Positions 16,529-23,971 of a DNA stretch of 64,000 nucleotides are shown here, piece by piece; position 1 is the stretch's first letter, and every line of letters starts with the position of its first letter. The translations under genes and the position numbers were made by a program. Source of the stretch: Meiothermus sp. (GTDB taxonomy: Bacteria; Deinococcota; Deinococci; Deinococcales; Thermaceae); assembly GCA_026004095.1 (NCBI GenBank), contig BPIL01000012.1, positions 44,428 through 108,427 on the forward strand, in the 5' to 3' direction. A model generated the notes under the pieces. The model worked only from the letters and a program-made list of their open reading frames with translations, had not been told where the DNA came from and did no database searches.

Positions 16529-17263
16529 CTAGCAGCCGGGGCGCTCGTTGTCAAAGTCGCTTTCCTCGAGCCAGACCAGATCCTTGGGGGTCAGTTCGGC
16601 CCGCTCGAGCAGGTCGGGGCGGCGGGCTTTGGTGCGTTTGAGGGCCTGTTTGCGCCGCCACTCGGCAATTTTGGCGTGATGGCCCGAGGTCAGAATTTCC
16701 GGCACCGCCAGGCCCCGGAACACCGGCGGGCGGGTGTAGTGGGGGTAGTCCAGCAAACCCGTGGTGAAGGAGTCTTGCCGATGGCTCTCGGCCTCCTTGA
16801 TGACCCCCGGAAGCAGGCGGGCCGTGGCCTCCAGAATCACCAGGGCGCCCAGCTCACCCCCCATCAAGACATAGTCGCCGATTGAAATCTCGCGGGTCAC
16901 AAAGTGCTCTACGCGCGCATCGATGCCCTCGTAGCGGCCACAAACCAGCACCAGGTGCGACTTGCCGGCCAGCTCCTCCACCAGAGGCTGGGTAAGCGGC
17001 CGGCCAGCCGGGGTCAGCAAAATCACCTCGTCGGCGGGGCCGGCGGCCTCGATGGCCCGCACCACCACATCCACCCGCATCACCATACCCGCCCCGCCGC
17101 CGTAGGGGGTATCGTCCACGGTTTTGTGCTTGTCCTCGGTGTAGGCGCGAATATCGCGGATGTCTACTTCAATCAGCCCCTTCTGGATGGCTTTCTGGAT
17201 AATAGATTCCTCTGTCCAGGGACGCACCAGATCGGGAAACAGGGTCAGGATGGTGTACTTCAT
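16529..17263 (-). CDS. trmD: tRNA (guanine37-N1)-methyltransferase
   Basis: Protein of 244 residues. It shows the TrmD SPOUT knot: MKYTILTLFPDLV, the DTPYGGGAGMVMR loop, VLVCGRYEGIDARVEHFVTREISIGDYVLMGGELGAL for AdoMet binding, and the C-terminal helical domain beginning SHRQDSFTTGLLDYPHYTRPPVFRG. TrmD makes m1G37 in tRNAs reading CNN codons and prevents +1 slippage. It starts 9 nt after rimM ends, in the classic rimM-trmD-rplS order. Some extension at the C-terminus (DLLERAELTPKDLVWLEESD) is usual for Thermus-group homologues. Confidence 0.97.
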   Translation of the reverse strand: MKYTILTLFPDLVRPWTEESIIQKAIQKGLIEVDIRDIRAYTEDKHKTVDDTPYGGGAGMVMRVDVVVRAIEAAGPADEVILLTPAGRPLTQPLVEELAGKSHLVLVCGRYEGIDARVEHFVTREISIGDYVLMGGELGALVILEATARLLPGVIKEAESHRQDSFTTGLLDYPHYTRPPVFRGLAVPEILTSGHHAKIAEWRRKQALKRTKARRPDLLERAELTPKDLVWLEESDFDNERPGC

Positions 17264-17272
17264 AGCGCGCGG

Positions 17273-17761
17273 CTAATCGAACAGGCCGGGTATGGCCTCA
17301 ATGTAGATACCATCGGACTCAACCTTCACGTATGGGGCCTGAAAGGGCACCATGTAGGTCTTGCGCTGGGCCCGCAAGGAAGCACCCCTGGCTTTGATAA
17401 CAAGCCGCTCCTGCGCGCCATCCTCGACGTCCACCACTTCACCAAAGGGCTGTCCATCCACGAAAACCGGCCTGCCAATCAGCTCGAAGTAGTAGTACTC
17501 GCCCTCTTCCAGCGGGGGTAGGTCGGCCTGATCGGCATAGACCCGCAAACCCACCAGTTGCTCGGCTTCCTGGCGGCCCTCCACGCCCGTTAGAAACAGC
17601 ACTATTTCTCCATTGTGCTCTTCAATTTCTTCGATGGCGCGGTAGCCCAGGCCCTCGAGGTAGATGCGCTCGAGGTCAAAAATCACCAGCTCGCCTCGAA
17701 ACTTGAGGCCCCCCGCCATGCCGTAGGCTTTTCCGATGCGTCCAATTTCGATGCGGCGCAT
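17273..17761 (-). CDS. rimM: ribosome maturation factor RimM
   Basis: Protein of 162 residues: MRRIEIGRIGKAYGMAGGLKFRGE is the N-terminal beta-barrel signature, and LPPLEEGEYYYFELIGRPVF with YMVPFQAPYVKVESDGIYIEAIPGLFD is the C-terminal PRC-barrel. RimM binds ribosomal protein S19 during 30S head assembly. It lies between khpA (15 nt gap) and trmD (9 nt gap), as in most bacteria. Confidence 0.96.
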   Translation of the reverse strand: MRRIEIGRIGKAYGMAGGLKFRGELVIFDLERIYLEGLGYRAIEEIEEHNGEIVLFLTGVEGRQEAEQLVGLRVYADQADLPPLEEGEYYYFELIGRPVFVDGQPFGEVVDVEDGAQERLVIKARGASLRAQRKTYMVPFQAPYVKVESDGIYIEAIPGLFD

Positions 17762-17776
17762 ACCGTAAGGAGGTGC

Positions 17777-17995
17777 TTAGCGTACTTCCACCGAAACCCG
17801 GCCCTTGGCAAACGAGCGCACCACCGTGCGGATGCTCTCGATTACGCGGCCCTGCCGGCCGATAATCCGGCCTTTGTCTTCGGGGTGGGTCTCGATGTAG
17901 TACACCAACCCTTCGCGGCCCCGGCGCTCATCCACGCGAATCGAGGCCGGGTGGTCGACCACTGCTTTTGCCAGGTACTCCACGAGGTCTTTCAT
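17777..17995 (-). CDS. khpA: KH-domain RNA-binding protein KhpA
   Basis: Protein of 72 residues if started at ATG 17995 (MKDLVEYLAKAVVDHP), the start used by most homologues; an ATG two codons earlier at 18001 is also open. A single type II KH domain carries the RNA-contacting loop GRIIGRQGRVI and ends SFAKGRVSVEVR. KhpA, often with KhpB/Jag, binds diverse RNAs and affects cell division and translation in Gram-positives. Position between rpsP and rimM is the conserved one. Confidence 0.94.
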   Translation of the reverse strand: MKDLVEYLAKAVVDHPASIRVDERRGREGLVYYIETHPEDKGRIIGRQGRVIESIRTVVRSFAKGRVSVEVR

Positions 17996-18022
17996 AAACA
18001 TTAGCCTAAAGCCTTAAGTCGA

Positions 18023-18056
18023 AAGCCGAAAGCCCAGGGTTTTGGGCCTTCGGCTT
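18023..18056. terminator. hairpin between rpsP and khpA
   Basis: AAGCCGAA (18023-18030) with TTCGGCTT (18049-18056) and GCCC (18032-18035) with GGGC (18044-18047), one mismatch between. A run of T follows on the plus strand. On the minus strand it lies within the operon, so it may partially end transcription after rpsP or protect the upstream message. Confidence 0.5.
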
Positions 18057-18070
18057 TTGCTGGGTTGCTA

Positions 18071-18316
18071 TTAGGCCCCTGGGTTGGCCTGCTTGATGAG
18101 CTTTTTTACGGTATCGGTGGGCTGGGCACCCACCCCCAGCCAGTACTGCAAGCGCTCCTGGTCGATCTTCAGCCAGTCTTTGGTGGTCTTGCGGGGGTCG
18201 TAGTAGCCGATGCGCTCGATGTAGCCACCATCGCGCTTGGTGCGGCTGTCCATCACCACAATGCGGTAATGAGGGTTGCCTTTGGAACCGAAACGGGACA
18301 AACGAATCTTGGTCAT
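18071..18316 (-). CDS. rpsP: 30S ribosomal protein S16
   Basis: Protein of 81 residues beginning [41 protein letters not shown], a textbook S16 sequence, with [24 protein letters not shown] at the C-terminal end. S16 is an early assembly protein of the 30S body. Start codon ATG 18316 is preceded by GGAGTA on the coding strand. It follows ffh by 84 nt and begins the ribosome-maturation part of the cluster. Confidence 0.98.
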   Translation of the reverse strand: MTKIRLSRFGSKGNPHYRIVVMDSRTKRDGGYIERIGYYDPRKTTKDWLKIDQERLQYWLGVGAQPTDTVKKLIKQANPGA

Positions 18317-18400
18317 GTTCTACTCCTTTGTGTTGTCTGAAGCGCCCTCTGGACGCACTGTCAGTTACAGGCTTTGGTATTTCTGCCTGCAACCCAAGAC

Positions 18401-19705
18401 CTATCTCCTGAACAAACCCCGTCCCCCTCGAGCCTGCTGCTTGGCCAGGGTTTTCAGCATCTGCTTGGTGTCCTCGAAGGTTTTGATGAGGCGGTTAACC
18501 TCCTGCACCGTCGTGCCAGAACCCGCCGCAATGCGCTTGCGGCGCGAGGCATTCAGAATGCGGGGGTCGCGGCGTTCTTTAGGGGTCATGGAGAGCACGA
18601 TGGCCTCCATGCGATTAACCTGCTTTTCGTCCACCGAGAAGCCGGGGGGTAGCATTCTGGATATACCCGGTATCATGCCCAGGATCTCGGTGAAGCTGCC
18701 CATCTTGCGCATCTGGCGCATCTGGGTGATGAGGTCCTCGAGGGTGATCTCCTTGAGGTCTTTTTGCGGAGCCTCGAGCTCGGCCTGCCTGGCTTTTTCC
18801 AGAAGGGTCTGCAGGTCGCCCATGCCCAGAATGCGCTGGGCCAGCCGATCGGGATAGAAGGGCTCCAGGCCCTCGATTTTTTCTGAAACCCCCGCAAAGT
18901 AGATGGGTTTGCCGGTCACGTAGCGGGCCGAAAGCGCCGCGCCGCCCCGGGCGTCGCCGTCGAGCTTGGTCAGGATCAGGCCGGTGACCCCAATGCGCTC
19001 GTCGAAGGCTTTGGAGACGTTCAGGGCCTCCTGGCCGGTCATGCTGTCCACCACCAGCAGGGTCTCGGATGGGCCCAGCACCTGCTTGAGCTGGGCCAAC
19101 TCGTCCATCAGGGCCTGGTCGATCTGGAGGCGGCCCGCCGTATCCACAATCACCAGGTCGCGGTAGTCAAAGGTCAGGTGTTGTTGCAGGCGCGCGCGGG
19201 TGGTCTCGGGCCGCTCGCCATCGGCGACCTCGAGAACCGGCACCCCGATTTTCTCCCCCAGGATGCGGAGCTGCTCGCGGGCCGCGGGCCGCTGGGTATC
19301 GGCCGCGACCAGCAGCGGACGCCGCCCCTTGGACTTGTAGAAGTGGGCCAGCTTACCCGAGGTGGTGGTCTTACCCGAGCCCTGCAGCCCCACCATGAAC
19401 CACAGGTTGCCCTCGTTCTTGAGCAGGGGCTGTTTGGCCTCCCCACCCAGCATCTCGACCAGCTCTTCGTAAACCACGCTCAGGATCTGCTCCGCCGGGG
19501 TCAGGCTCTCCAGCACGGCCTGGCCCAGGGTCTTCTCCTGCACCTTGTTTACGAAGTTTTTAGCCACCTCGAAGTTGACATCGGCCTCCAGCAACGACAT
19601 GCGAATCTCGCGCAGGGTGGCCTTGAGGTCGGCTTCGGTGATACGCCCCCGCCCACGCAGCTTGTCAACTGCGGCTCGGATGCGTTGGGAGAGGCTTTCA
19701 AACAT
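18401..19705 (-). CDS. ffh: signal recognition particle protein Ffh
   Basis: Protein of 434 residues from ATG 19705 ([18 protein letters not shown]). It shows the N domain, then the G domain with [15 protein letters not shown] (P-loop), [24 protein letters not shown] and [11 protein letters not shown], and the Met-rich M domain ([19 protein letters not shown]) that binds 4.5S RNA and signal peptides. No clear Shine-Dalgarno precedes the ATG. The SRP RNA partner gene is also in this window, at 49570. Upstream of rpsP on the same strand. Confidence 0.98.
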   Translation of the reverse strand: MFESLSQRIRAAVDKLRGRGRITEADLKATLREIRMSLLEADVNFEVAKNFVNKVQEKTLGQAVLESLTPAEQILSVVYEELVEMLGGEAKQPLLKNEGNLWFMVGLQGSGKTTTSGKLAHFYKSKGRRPLLVAADTQRPAAREQLRILGEKIGVPVLEVADGERPETTRARLQQHLTFDYRDLVIVDTAGRLQIDQALMDELAQLKQVLGPSETLLVVDSMTGQEALNVSKAFDERIGVTGLILTKLDGDARGGAALSARYVTGKPIYFAGVSEKIEGLEPFYPDRLAQRILGMGDLQTLLEKARQAELEAPQKDLKEITLEDLITQMRQMRKMGSFTEILGMIPGISRMLPPGFSVDEKQVNRMEAIVLSMTPKERRDPRILNASRRKRIAAGSGTTVQEVNRLIKTFEDTKQMLKTLAKQQARGGRGLFRR

Positions 19706-19824
19706 AAGTATGCCCAAGAAACCACTAAAGGCGTTTTTGCGATTTTTGGCCCACGTTTTGCAGGCCGCTCGCTAGGGTAGCAGCAAAAGGTTGAGCGTGT
19801 CAATATCAAGGCCGCTCGAGGCCC

Positions 19825-20904
19825 CTACTCCTCCATTTCGGCCTCCAGCTCCCCTTCCTCGGGGTTTCGCTTCATCACCTCGCGCAGCACCGCGGTGGCG
19901 TAGGCCCCCTTGGGTAGAAAAAAGCTCACCCAGAGCCCTTCTGCGGTTTCTTCCACACCCCACTCGGTAAGGGGAAAGCGGATCAGGCGGCGATCCCCCC
20001 GGCGCGAGGCAAAGTGGCCGCGCTCGAGCTCGTATTTTTGCAGTACCTGGTCTTCCAGGGCGCGGGCCGGCCCCTGGGCCTCGCGGTATTTTTTGCCGTA
20101 GAGGGGCCCGGTTGCGCTGATTTCAAAGCGCAGGGCTCGAGGGTTCTCGGCCTCGGCGTCCTGCACCACAAACTCTCCGCCCGTGTCGTGTTTTTTGGCT
20201 ACATCCCCTTCGATCACCTGCCCAAAAAGTCCCATCTGCAGGCGCAGGGCCAGCCAGTCGTTGAAGAGCAGGCTTTGCAGGCTCGAGACCAGAAATTTCT
20301 TTAGCCAGGAAGGGGCGTGCACCCTGCCCTGCTTGACCAGCTCATAGCCCTTGAGCGGGTTCAATCCTCCGATGCCAAACCGCTGGGGGCCGTAGTAGTT
20401 GGGCACCCCCTGGCGCTCGAGCACCTGAAAAATAGCCTCGGCTCGAGACCGGGATAAGCCAGCCCCATCCCCACCGCGGATCAGAATGCGGAAGCGGTTG
20501 CCCCGCAGATGCCCCACTTTGAGCTTGTGGGGGTGCCGGGCCTGTTCCAGCACCCGCACCCCCTCCAGCCCGGCCAGCCCCTCCAGGCAGGCCTCGTATC
20601 GGGCCGGGATGCTGAACCACTGCCGGGTCAGGGCGTGCTTGTCCTTGAGGCCGGCCACCCCGATCTGGGCCTCGCTAATCTGCAGGCGGTCGCGTAGAAA
20701 CTCCACAACCGCCCGGGTGGTCAGGCCCACCTTCTCGATCCGCACGAAAAGATGCTCCCCACTGCCCAGCGGGCTGTAGGCCGGCACCTCGTCCACCTGG
20801 AAATCCTGGGGCTGGTGGCGAATCACCCCGTCCACCCCCGGCAGGTCTGGGGTCAGGTAGGGATAGGCGTTGAAGTCGAAGCGGAGGTTGGGCAAGGACA
20901 GCAT
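19825..20904 (-). CDS. truD: tRNA pseudouridine(13) synthase TruD
   Basis: Protein of 359 residues. GVIRHQPQDFQVDEVPAYSPLGSGEHLFVRIEK is the family N-terminus. GVAGLKDKHALTRQWFSI contains the TruD motif whose Asp is the catalytic nucleophile, and NYYGPQRFG is the conserved substrate-binding motif. The insertion (TRUD) domain follows. The enzyme makes pseudouridine at tRNA position 13. It is divergent from the tilS-tadA fusion with only 18 nt between start codons, so the two tRNA-modification genes share a promoter region containing the palindromic CTATAGCATATAG. Confidence 0.95.
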   Translation of the reverse strand: MLSLPNLRFDFNAYPYLTPDLPGVDGVIRHQPQDFQVDEVPAYSPLGSGEHLFVRIEKVGLTTRAVVEFLRDRLQISEAQIGVAGLKDKHALTRQWFSIPARYEACLEGLAGLEGVRVLEQARHPHKLKVGHLRGNRFRILIRGGDGAGLSRSRAEAIFQVLERQGVPNYYGPQRFGIGGLNPLKGYELVKQGRVHAPSWLKKFLVSSLQSLLFNDWLALRLQMGLFGQVIEGDVAKKHDTGGEFVVQDAEAENPRALRFEISATGPLYGKKYREAQGPARALEDQVLQKYELERGHFASRRGDRRLIRFPLTEWGVEETAEGLWVSFFLPKGAYATAVLREVMKRNPEEGELEAEMEE

Positions 20905-20922
20905 AGCCTATAGCATATAGGC

Positions 20923-22488
20923 GTGGATTTAGTGGAGGCCAGCCAGCTTGAAGCCCAGTTTGCTACGCACCTGACCCGCATGGTGCCCGAAGGAAGCCTG
21001 GTGGCCGCCGTCTCGGGCGGAGGCGACTCGGTGGCGCTTTTGCTCTTGCTCACCTCCACCCCCCGCAAGGTGGTGGTGGCCCACCTCGACCATTCCCTGC
21101 GGCCCGAATCGGCCCAGGACGCGCTGTGGGTCAAAGCCCTGGCCGAGCGCCTGGGTTATCCCTTTGAATCGGAGCGGCTGGACGTAGCCAAAATTGCCGC
21201 GGAGCGCGGGGAGAACCTCGAGGCCACCGCCCGCGAGCTGCGCTATGGCTTTCTGGCTAAGGTAGCCAAAAAGCACCAGGCCCAGGCCATTCTGACCGCC
21301 CACACCGAGGACGACCAGGCCGAAACGGTTTTGTTGCAGCTCGTGCAGGGCACCGGCCGGGGCCTGGGCATGCGCCCTAAACGGGGGAAGGTGGTGCGAC
21401 CTCTGCTCGAGCTGAGCCGCAGCACTTTGCGGGCCTATCTGAGGTGCAAACAGCAGGACTGGCTCGAGGACGTCTCCAACGCCGATACCTCGCTGGATCG
21501 GAACTTCCTTCGTCACGAAATTTTCCCCCGGCTCAAAGCGCGTTTTCCCCAGACCCAGACCGCCCTGGCCCGCTTCGCCGCCATCTCCCAGCTCGACGAC
21601 GAGGCCCTCGACCCCCTGGCCGAACAGCTCCTGCTGCGCGACCGGCGCTGGCCCTGCCCGGCCTACCGCATCGCGCCGTTGCTCCAGGCCCCGGCGGGTC
21701 TGCGCCGGCGGGCTTTGCGGCAGATCCTCGAGCACCTCAAACTACGCCCCGAGATGGGCTGGGTGGTGCAGCTCGAGCGGGCCTTACAGGGCGAAGCCTT
21801 TACCCTCCCCGAAGGCTGGCAGGTGCGCCGGCGCGACGGCACCCTGTTTCTGATTCCCCCGGTGATAGACACCTTCCCCCCCTGGCGGGGCTCGAGGCTC
21901 CCCCTGCCCGGCGACCTGATCGACCTGCCCAGGGGCCTGGTGCGGCTGGTGGACTTTTTTACCGAACACAGCCTCCCCCCCGAACTCAAACAGGCCTGGC
22001 CGGTGCGCGCGGTGGGCAATGTGGTACGCGAGGTCTGGAACCTCTGGCCCGAGTCGGAGGATCTGGAGCATATGCGCAGCGCCCTCGAGCAGGCCCGGCT
22101 GGCCCAGCAAGAAGGCGAGGTGCCCATCGGGGCCGTGGTGGTCTGGGATGGCGAGGTGCTGGCCGAGGCCCACAACCAGGTCGAGCAGCGGCGCGATGCC
22201 ACCGCCCATGCCGAGCTGCTGGCCCTCCAGCAGGCCCTCCACAAACGGCACAGCAAGGTGCTGCCCGGCGCCACCGTGTATGTGACCCTCGAGCCCTGCC
22301 CCATGTGCTTCGGCGCGCTGATGGAAGCCCAGGTGCGGCGGGTGGTGTACGCGGTGGAGAACCTGAAGGCCGGGGCGGTGACGGTGCACCGGATGAACCC
22401 CCCCTTCGAGTGGGAAGGGGGCTGGCTCGAGCGCGATTCGGCCAAACTGCTGCGGGACTTCTTCTCCCAGAAACGCGCACAACCCTGA
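20923..22488 (+). CDS. tilS-tadA: TilS-TadA fusion: tRNA(Ile)-lysidine synthase and tRNA adenosine-34 deaminase
   Basis: Protein of 521 residues from GTG 20923. Residues 1-370 are TilS: PP-loop SGGGDS (31-36), LDHSLRPES, TAHTEDDQAETVLLQLVQGTGRGLG and the substrate-binding middle domain. Residues about 380-521 are a complete TadA-type deaminase with the zinc/proton-shuttle motif HAE (about 429-431) and PCPMC (about 458-462). TilS converts C34 of the minor tRNA-Ile to lysidine; TadA converts A34 of tRNA-Arg to inosine. Both act on the wobble base, so the fusion joins two anticodon editors. No Shine-Dalgarno; TAGCAT about 6 nt before the GTG suggests a leaderless message. Confidence 0.93.
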   Translation: MDLVEASQLEAQFATHLTRMVPEGSLVAAVSGGGDSVALLLLLTSTPRKVVVAHLDHSLRPESAQDALWVKALAERLGYPFESERLDVAKIAAERGENLEATARELRYGFLAKVAKKHQAQAILTAHTEDDQAETVLLQLVQGTGRGLGMRPKRGKVVRPLLELSRSTLRAYLRCKQQDWLEDVSNADTSLDRNFLRHEIFPRLKARFPQTQTALARFAAISQLDDEALDPLAEQLLLRDRRWPCPAYRIAPLLQAPAGLRRRALRQILEHLKLRPEMGWVVQLERALQGEAFTLPEGWQVRRRDGTLFLIPPVIDTFPPWRGSRLPLPGDLIDLPRGLVRLVDFFTEHSLPPELKQAWPVRAVGNVVREVWNLWPESEDLEHMRSALEQARLAQQEGEVPIGAVVVWDGEVLAEAHNQVEQRRDATAHAELLALQQALHKRHSKVLPGATVYVTLEPCPMCFGALMEAQVRRVVYAVENLKAGAVTVHRMNPPFEWEGGWLERDSAKLLRDFFSQKRAQP

Positions 22489-22491
22489 GGG

Positions 22492-22519
22492 TGACTTTGC
22501 CAGCAAGTTGTGCTAAAGT
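22492..22519 (+). promoter_or_regulatory. promoter for tRNA-Ser
   Basis: TGACTT (22492-22497) and TAAAGT (22514-22519) with a 16-nt spacer, placed about 40 nt upstream of the tRNA. Modest match to consensus. Confidence 0.45.
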
Positions 22520-22534
22520 CTCTATTCGGCACTA

Positions 22535-22552
22535 CCAAACCGTTCGGTTTGG
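22535..22552. repeat. inverted repeat in the tRNA-Ser leader
   Basis: CCAAACCG (22535-22542) and CGGTTTGG (22545-22552), perfect 8-bp arms with a 2-nt centre, ending 7 nt before the mature tRNA. It could be an operator or a processing signal. Confidence 0.6.
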
Positions 22553-22559
22553 CGGCTAT

Positions 22560-22651
22560 GGAGGGGTGCCGGAGTGGTTGAACGGGCCGGTCTCGAAAAC
22601 CGGTATAGGGGTTGCCCCCTATCGAGGGTTCGAATCCCTCCCCCTCCGCCA
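22560..22651 (+). tRNA. serT: tRNA-Ser (anticodon CGA)
   Basis: Acceptor GGAGGGG pairs with CCCCTCC, discriminator G, and CCA is encoded (22649-22651). Anticodon arm CCGGT-CTCGAAA-ACCGG gives anticodon CGA, reading UCG. The long variable arm (TAGGGG...CCCCTA) is typical of class II serine tRNAs; the T arm is GAGGG-TTCGAAT-CCCTC. Confidence 0.97.
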
Positions 22652-22748
22652 AAACACACAGCCCATGGTATTGGTGCCCACATCGCTGCGGGGATGCTGG
22701 GCCGTATTTCCCTACCAGGGTTCCGGATTTGGTTTATAACGAGGCAAG

Positions 22749-23156
22749 ATGGATACGGTTCTGCGTGAAGTCACCACCGAAGAGGTGCGAATCCTTCTGG
22801 ATCAGTTTGGCCTCAATGCCGAGCAGGTCAAGGAAGATCTTTTCAATCTGGAGTTGCCCAACGGCCTGCGGGGTCACCTGATCACCTACGGCGATCCGCA
22901 TGTGCACAGCCTGCAACTGCGGGCCGGGTTCTCCGGCTTCGACCGGGTCGAACCCCGCCATCTGCTCAACTGGAACCGGCGCTACCGCTTCAGCAAGGCC
23001 TACTTCGACGCCGACAACGACCCCGTTCTGGAAAGCGATCTGCGCCTGGAAGGGGTTACTCCAGAGGCCATCCACGCCTTCGTGCAGGATTTTGGCGACC
23101 AGGTCACCCTGTTTTTTTCCTATCTGCGCATGATTGATGCCGGCCTGGTGGAGTAG
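22749..23156 (+). CDS. YbjN-domain protein (type III chaperone-like fold)
   Basis: Protein of 135 residues starting ATG 22749 (MDTVLREVTTEEVRILLDQFGL). It has the compact alpha/beta pattern of YbjN/Tir-chaperone-like proteins: an N-terminal helix, strands around LQLRAGFSGFDRVEPRHLLNWNRRYRFSKAYFD, the characteristic N-W-N-R-x-Y-R-F-x-K segment, then DLRLEGVTPEAIHAFVQDFGDQVTLFF. These proteins are common in Thermus-Deinococcus and their roles are not established. It stands alone between the tRNA and a convergent gene. Confidence 0.75.
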   Translation: MDTVLREVTTEEVRILLDQFGLNAEQVKEDLFNLELPNGLRGHLITYGDPHVHSLQLRAGFSGFDRVEPRHLLNWNRRYRFSKAYFDADNDPVLESDLRLEGVTPEAIHAFVQDFGDQVTLFFSYLRMIDAGLVE

Positions 23157-23162
23157 CCCGCA

Positions 23163-23867
23163 TCAACCCACCCAGAACCCGTACGCCCCCCCCAGCAGCC
23201 GGCGTTCTTGCAGGGCTTGCCGCACCGCCTCCAATCCTCCCTGCAAAGCTGCCCGAAAGTCCCGCTGTCCGAGCAGGAAAACCAAGCCTATTAGCTCCCC
23301 AATCACGGTAAAGCCGCGCTCCTGCTGTTCTGTGGCCCAGAGTTTCTGCGCGGTGCGCTCGGCAAGCCGCCAGGGTACTTTCAGGTAGTGCTCGGGGCCA
23401 TGCCAGGGCTTCAACTGCGCCATGTACGCAGTCTTTTCACGCCCCCGAAGAGCTGGCACCACCCCCGGCACGCAATAACGAGCCGAGAGGTTGGTCAATA
23501 GCCCGCGGCAGGCCAAAGGACGATATGCGTGCACCGAGCAGGCCCCCTCCGGCGTAAGCAGCGGGCAGGGGCGGTTTTCCAGGAAGTACCGGGTGGGAAA
23601 GTCGGGTTGGTGCTTTTGTCGAGCAACCCGCGCCAGCCGTTTGCGGCCCTCGGCCTCGATGCGGGCCAGGGCCTCGGGCTGGTGGGCCTCGAGCGCCTCC
23701 CGCAGGTACTCGGCCTCGGCCAGCCCAACCACCACCCAGGCCGAGCAGCAGGCCTTGCAGCCCGGGCCACAGCTCACCCGCACCCCACGCTCCACCAGAT
23801 AAGCCGCGGTGCGGCGCTCGAGCTGTTCGTGGGCTTTGCGCACCGCCCGGTACAAGATAGGGTTCAT
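23163..23867 (-). CDS. YkgJ-family cysteine-cluster protein
   Basis: Protein of 234 residues. Cysteines occur in the YkgJ arrangement: SCGPGCKACCSAWVVV near the N-terminus, CPLLTPEGACSVHAYRPLACRG in the middle. The family probably binds Zn or an Fe-S cluster through these residues; partners and substrates are not established. It begins with MNPILYRAVRKAHEQLERR and is divergent from glgP, with about 100 nt between starts. No obvious functional link to glgP. Confidence 0.85.
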   Translation of the reverse strand: MNPILYRAVRKAHEQLERRTAAYLVERGVRVSCGPGCKACCSAWVVVGLAEAEYLREALEAHQPEALARIEAEGRKRLARVARQKHQPDFPTRYFLENRPCPLLTPEGACSVHAYRPLACRGLLTNLSARYCVPGVVPALRGREKTAYMAQLKPWHGPEHYLKVPWRLAERTAQKLWATEQQERGFTVIGELIGLVFLLGQRDFRAALQGGLEAVRQALQERRLLGGAYGFWVG

Positions 23868-23971
23868 CGGTTTTATGATAGCCCTATACCACTCAAAAAA
23901 CCCGCCCCCAAACCCAGTCAGTGGAGATGCCTGACCGCCGCCTGTGGGGTATGGTGGTAAAATCTCGAGCT

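Noticed and set aside
22560..22651. Integration site for a genomic island at tRNA-Ser
   Set aside because: No integrase, no direct repeat of the tRNA 3' end and ordinary core-type genes follow.
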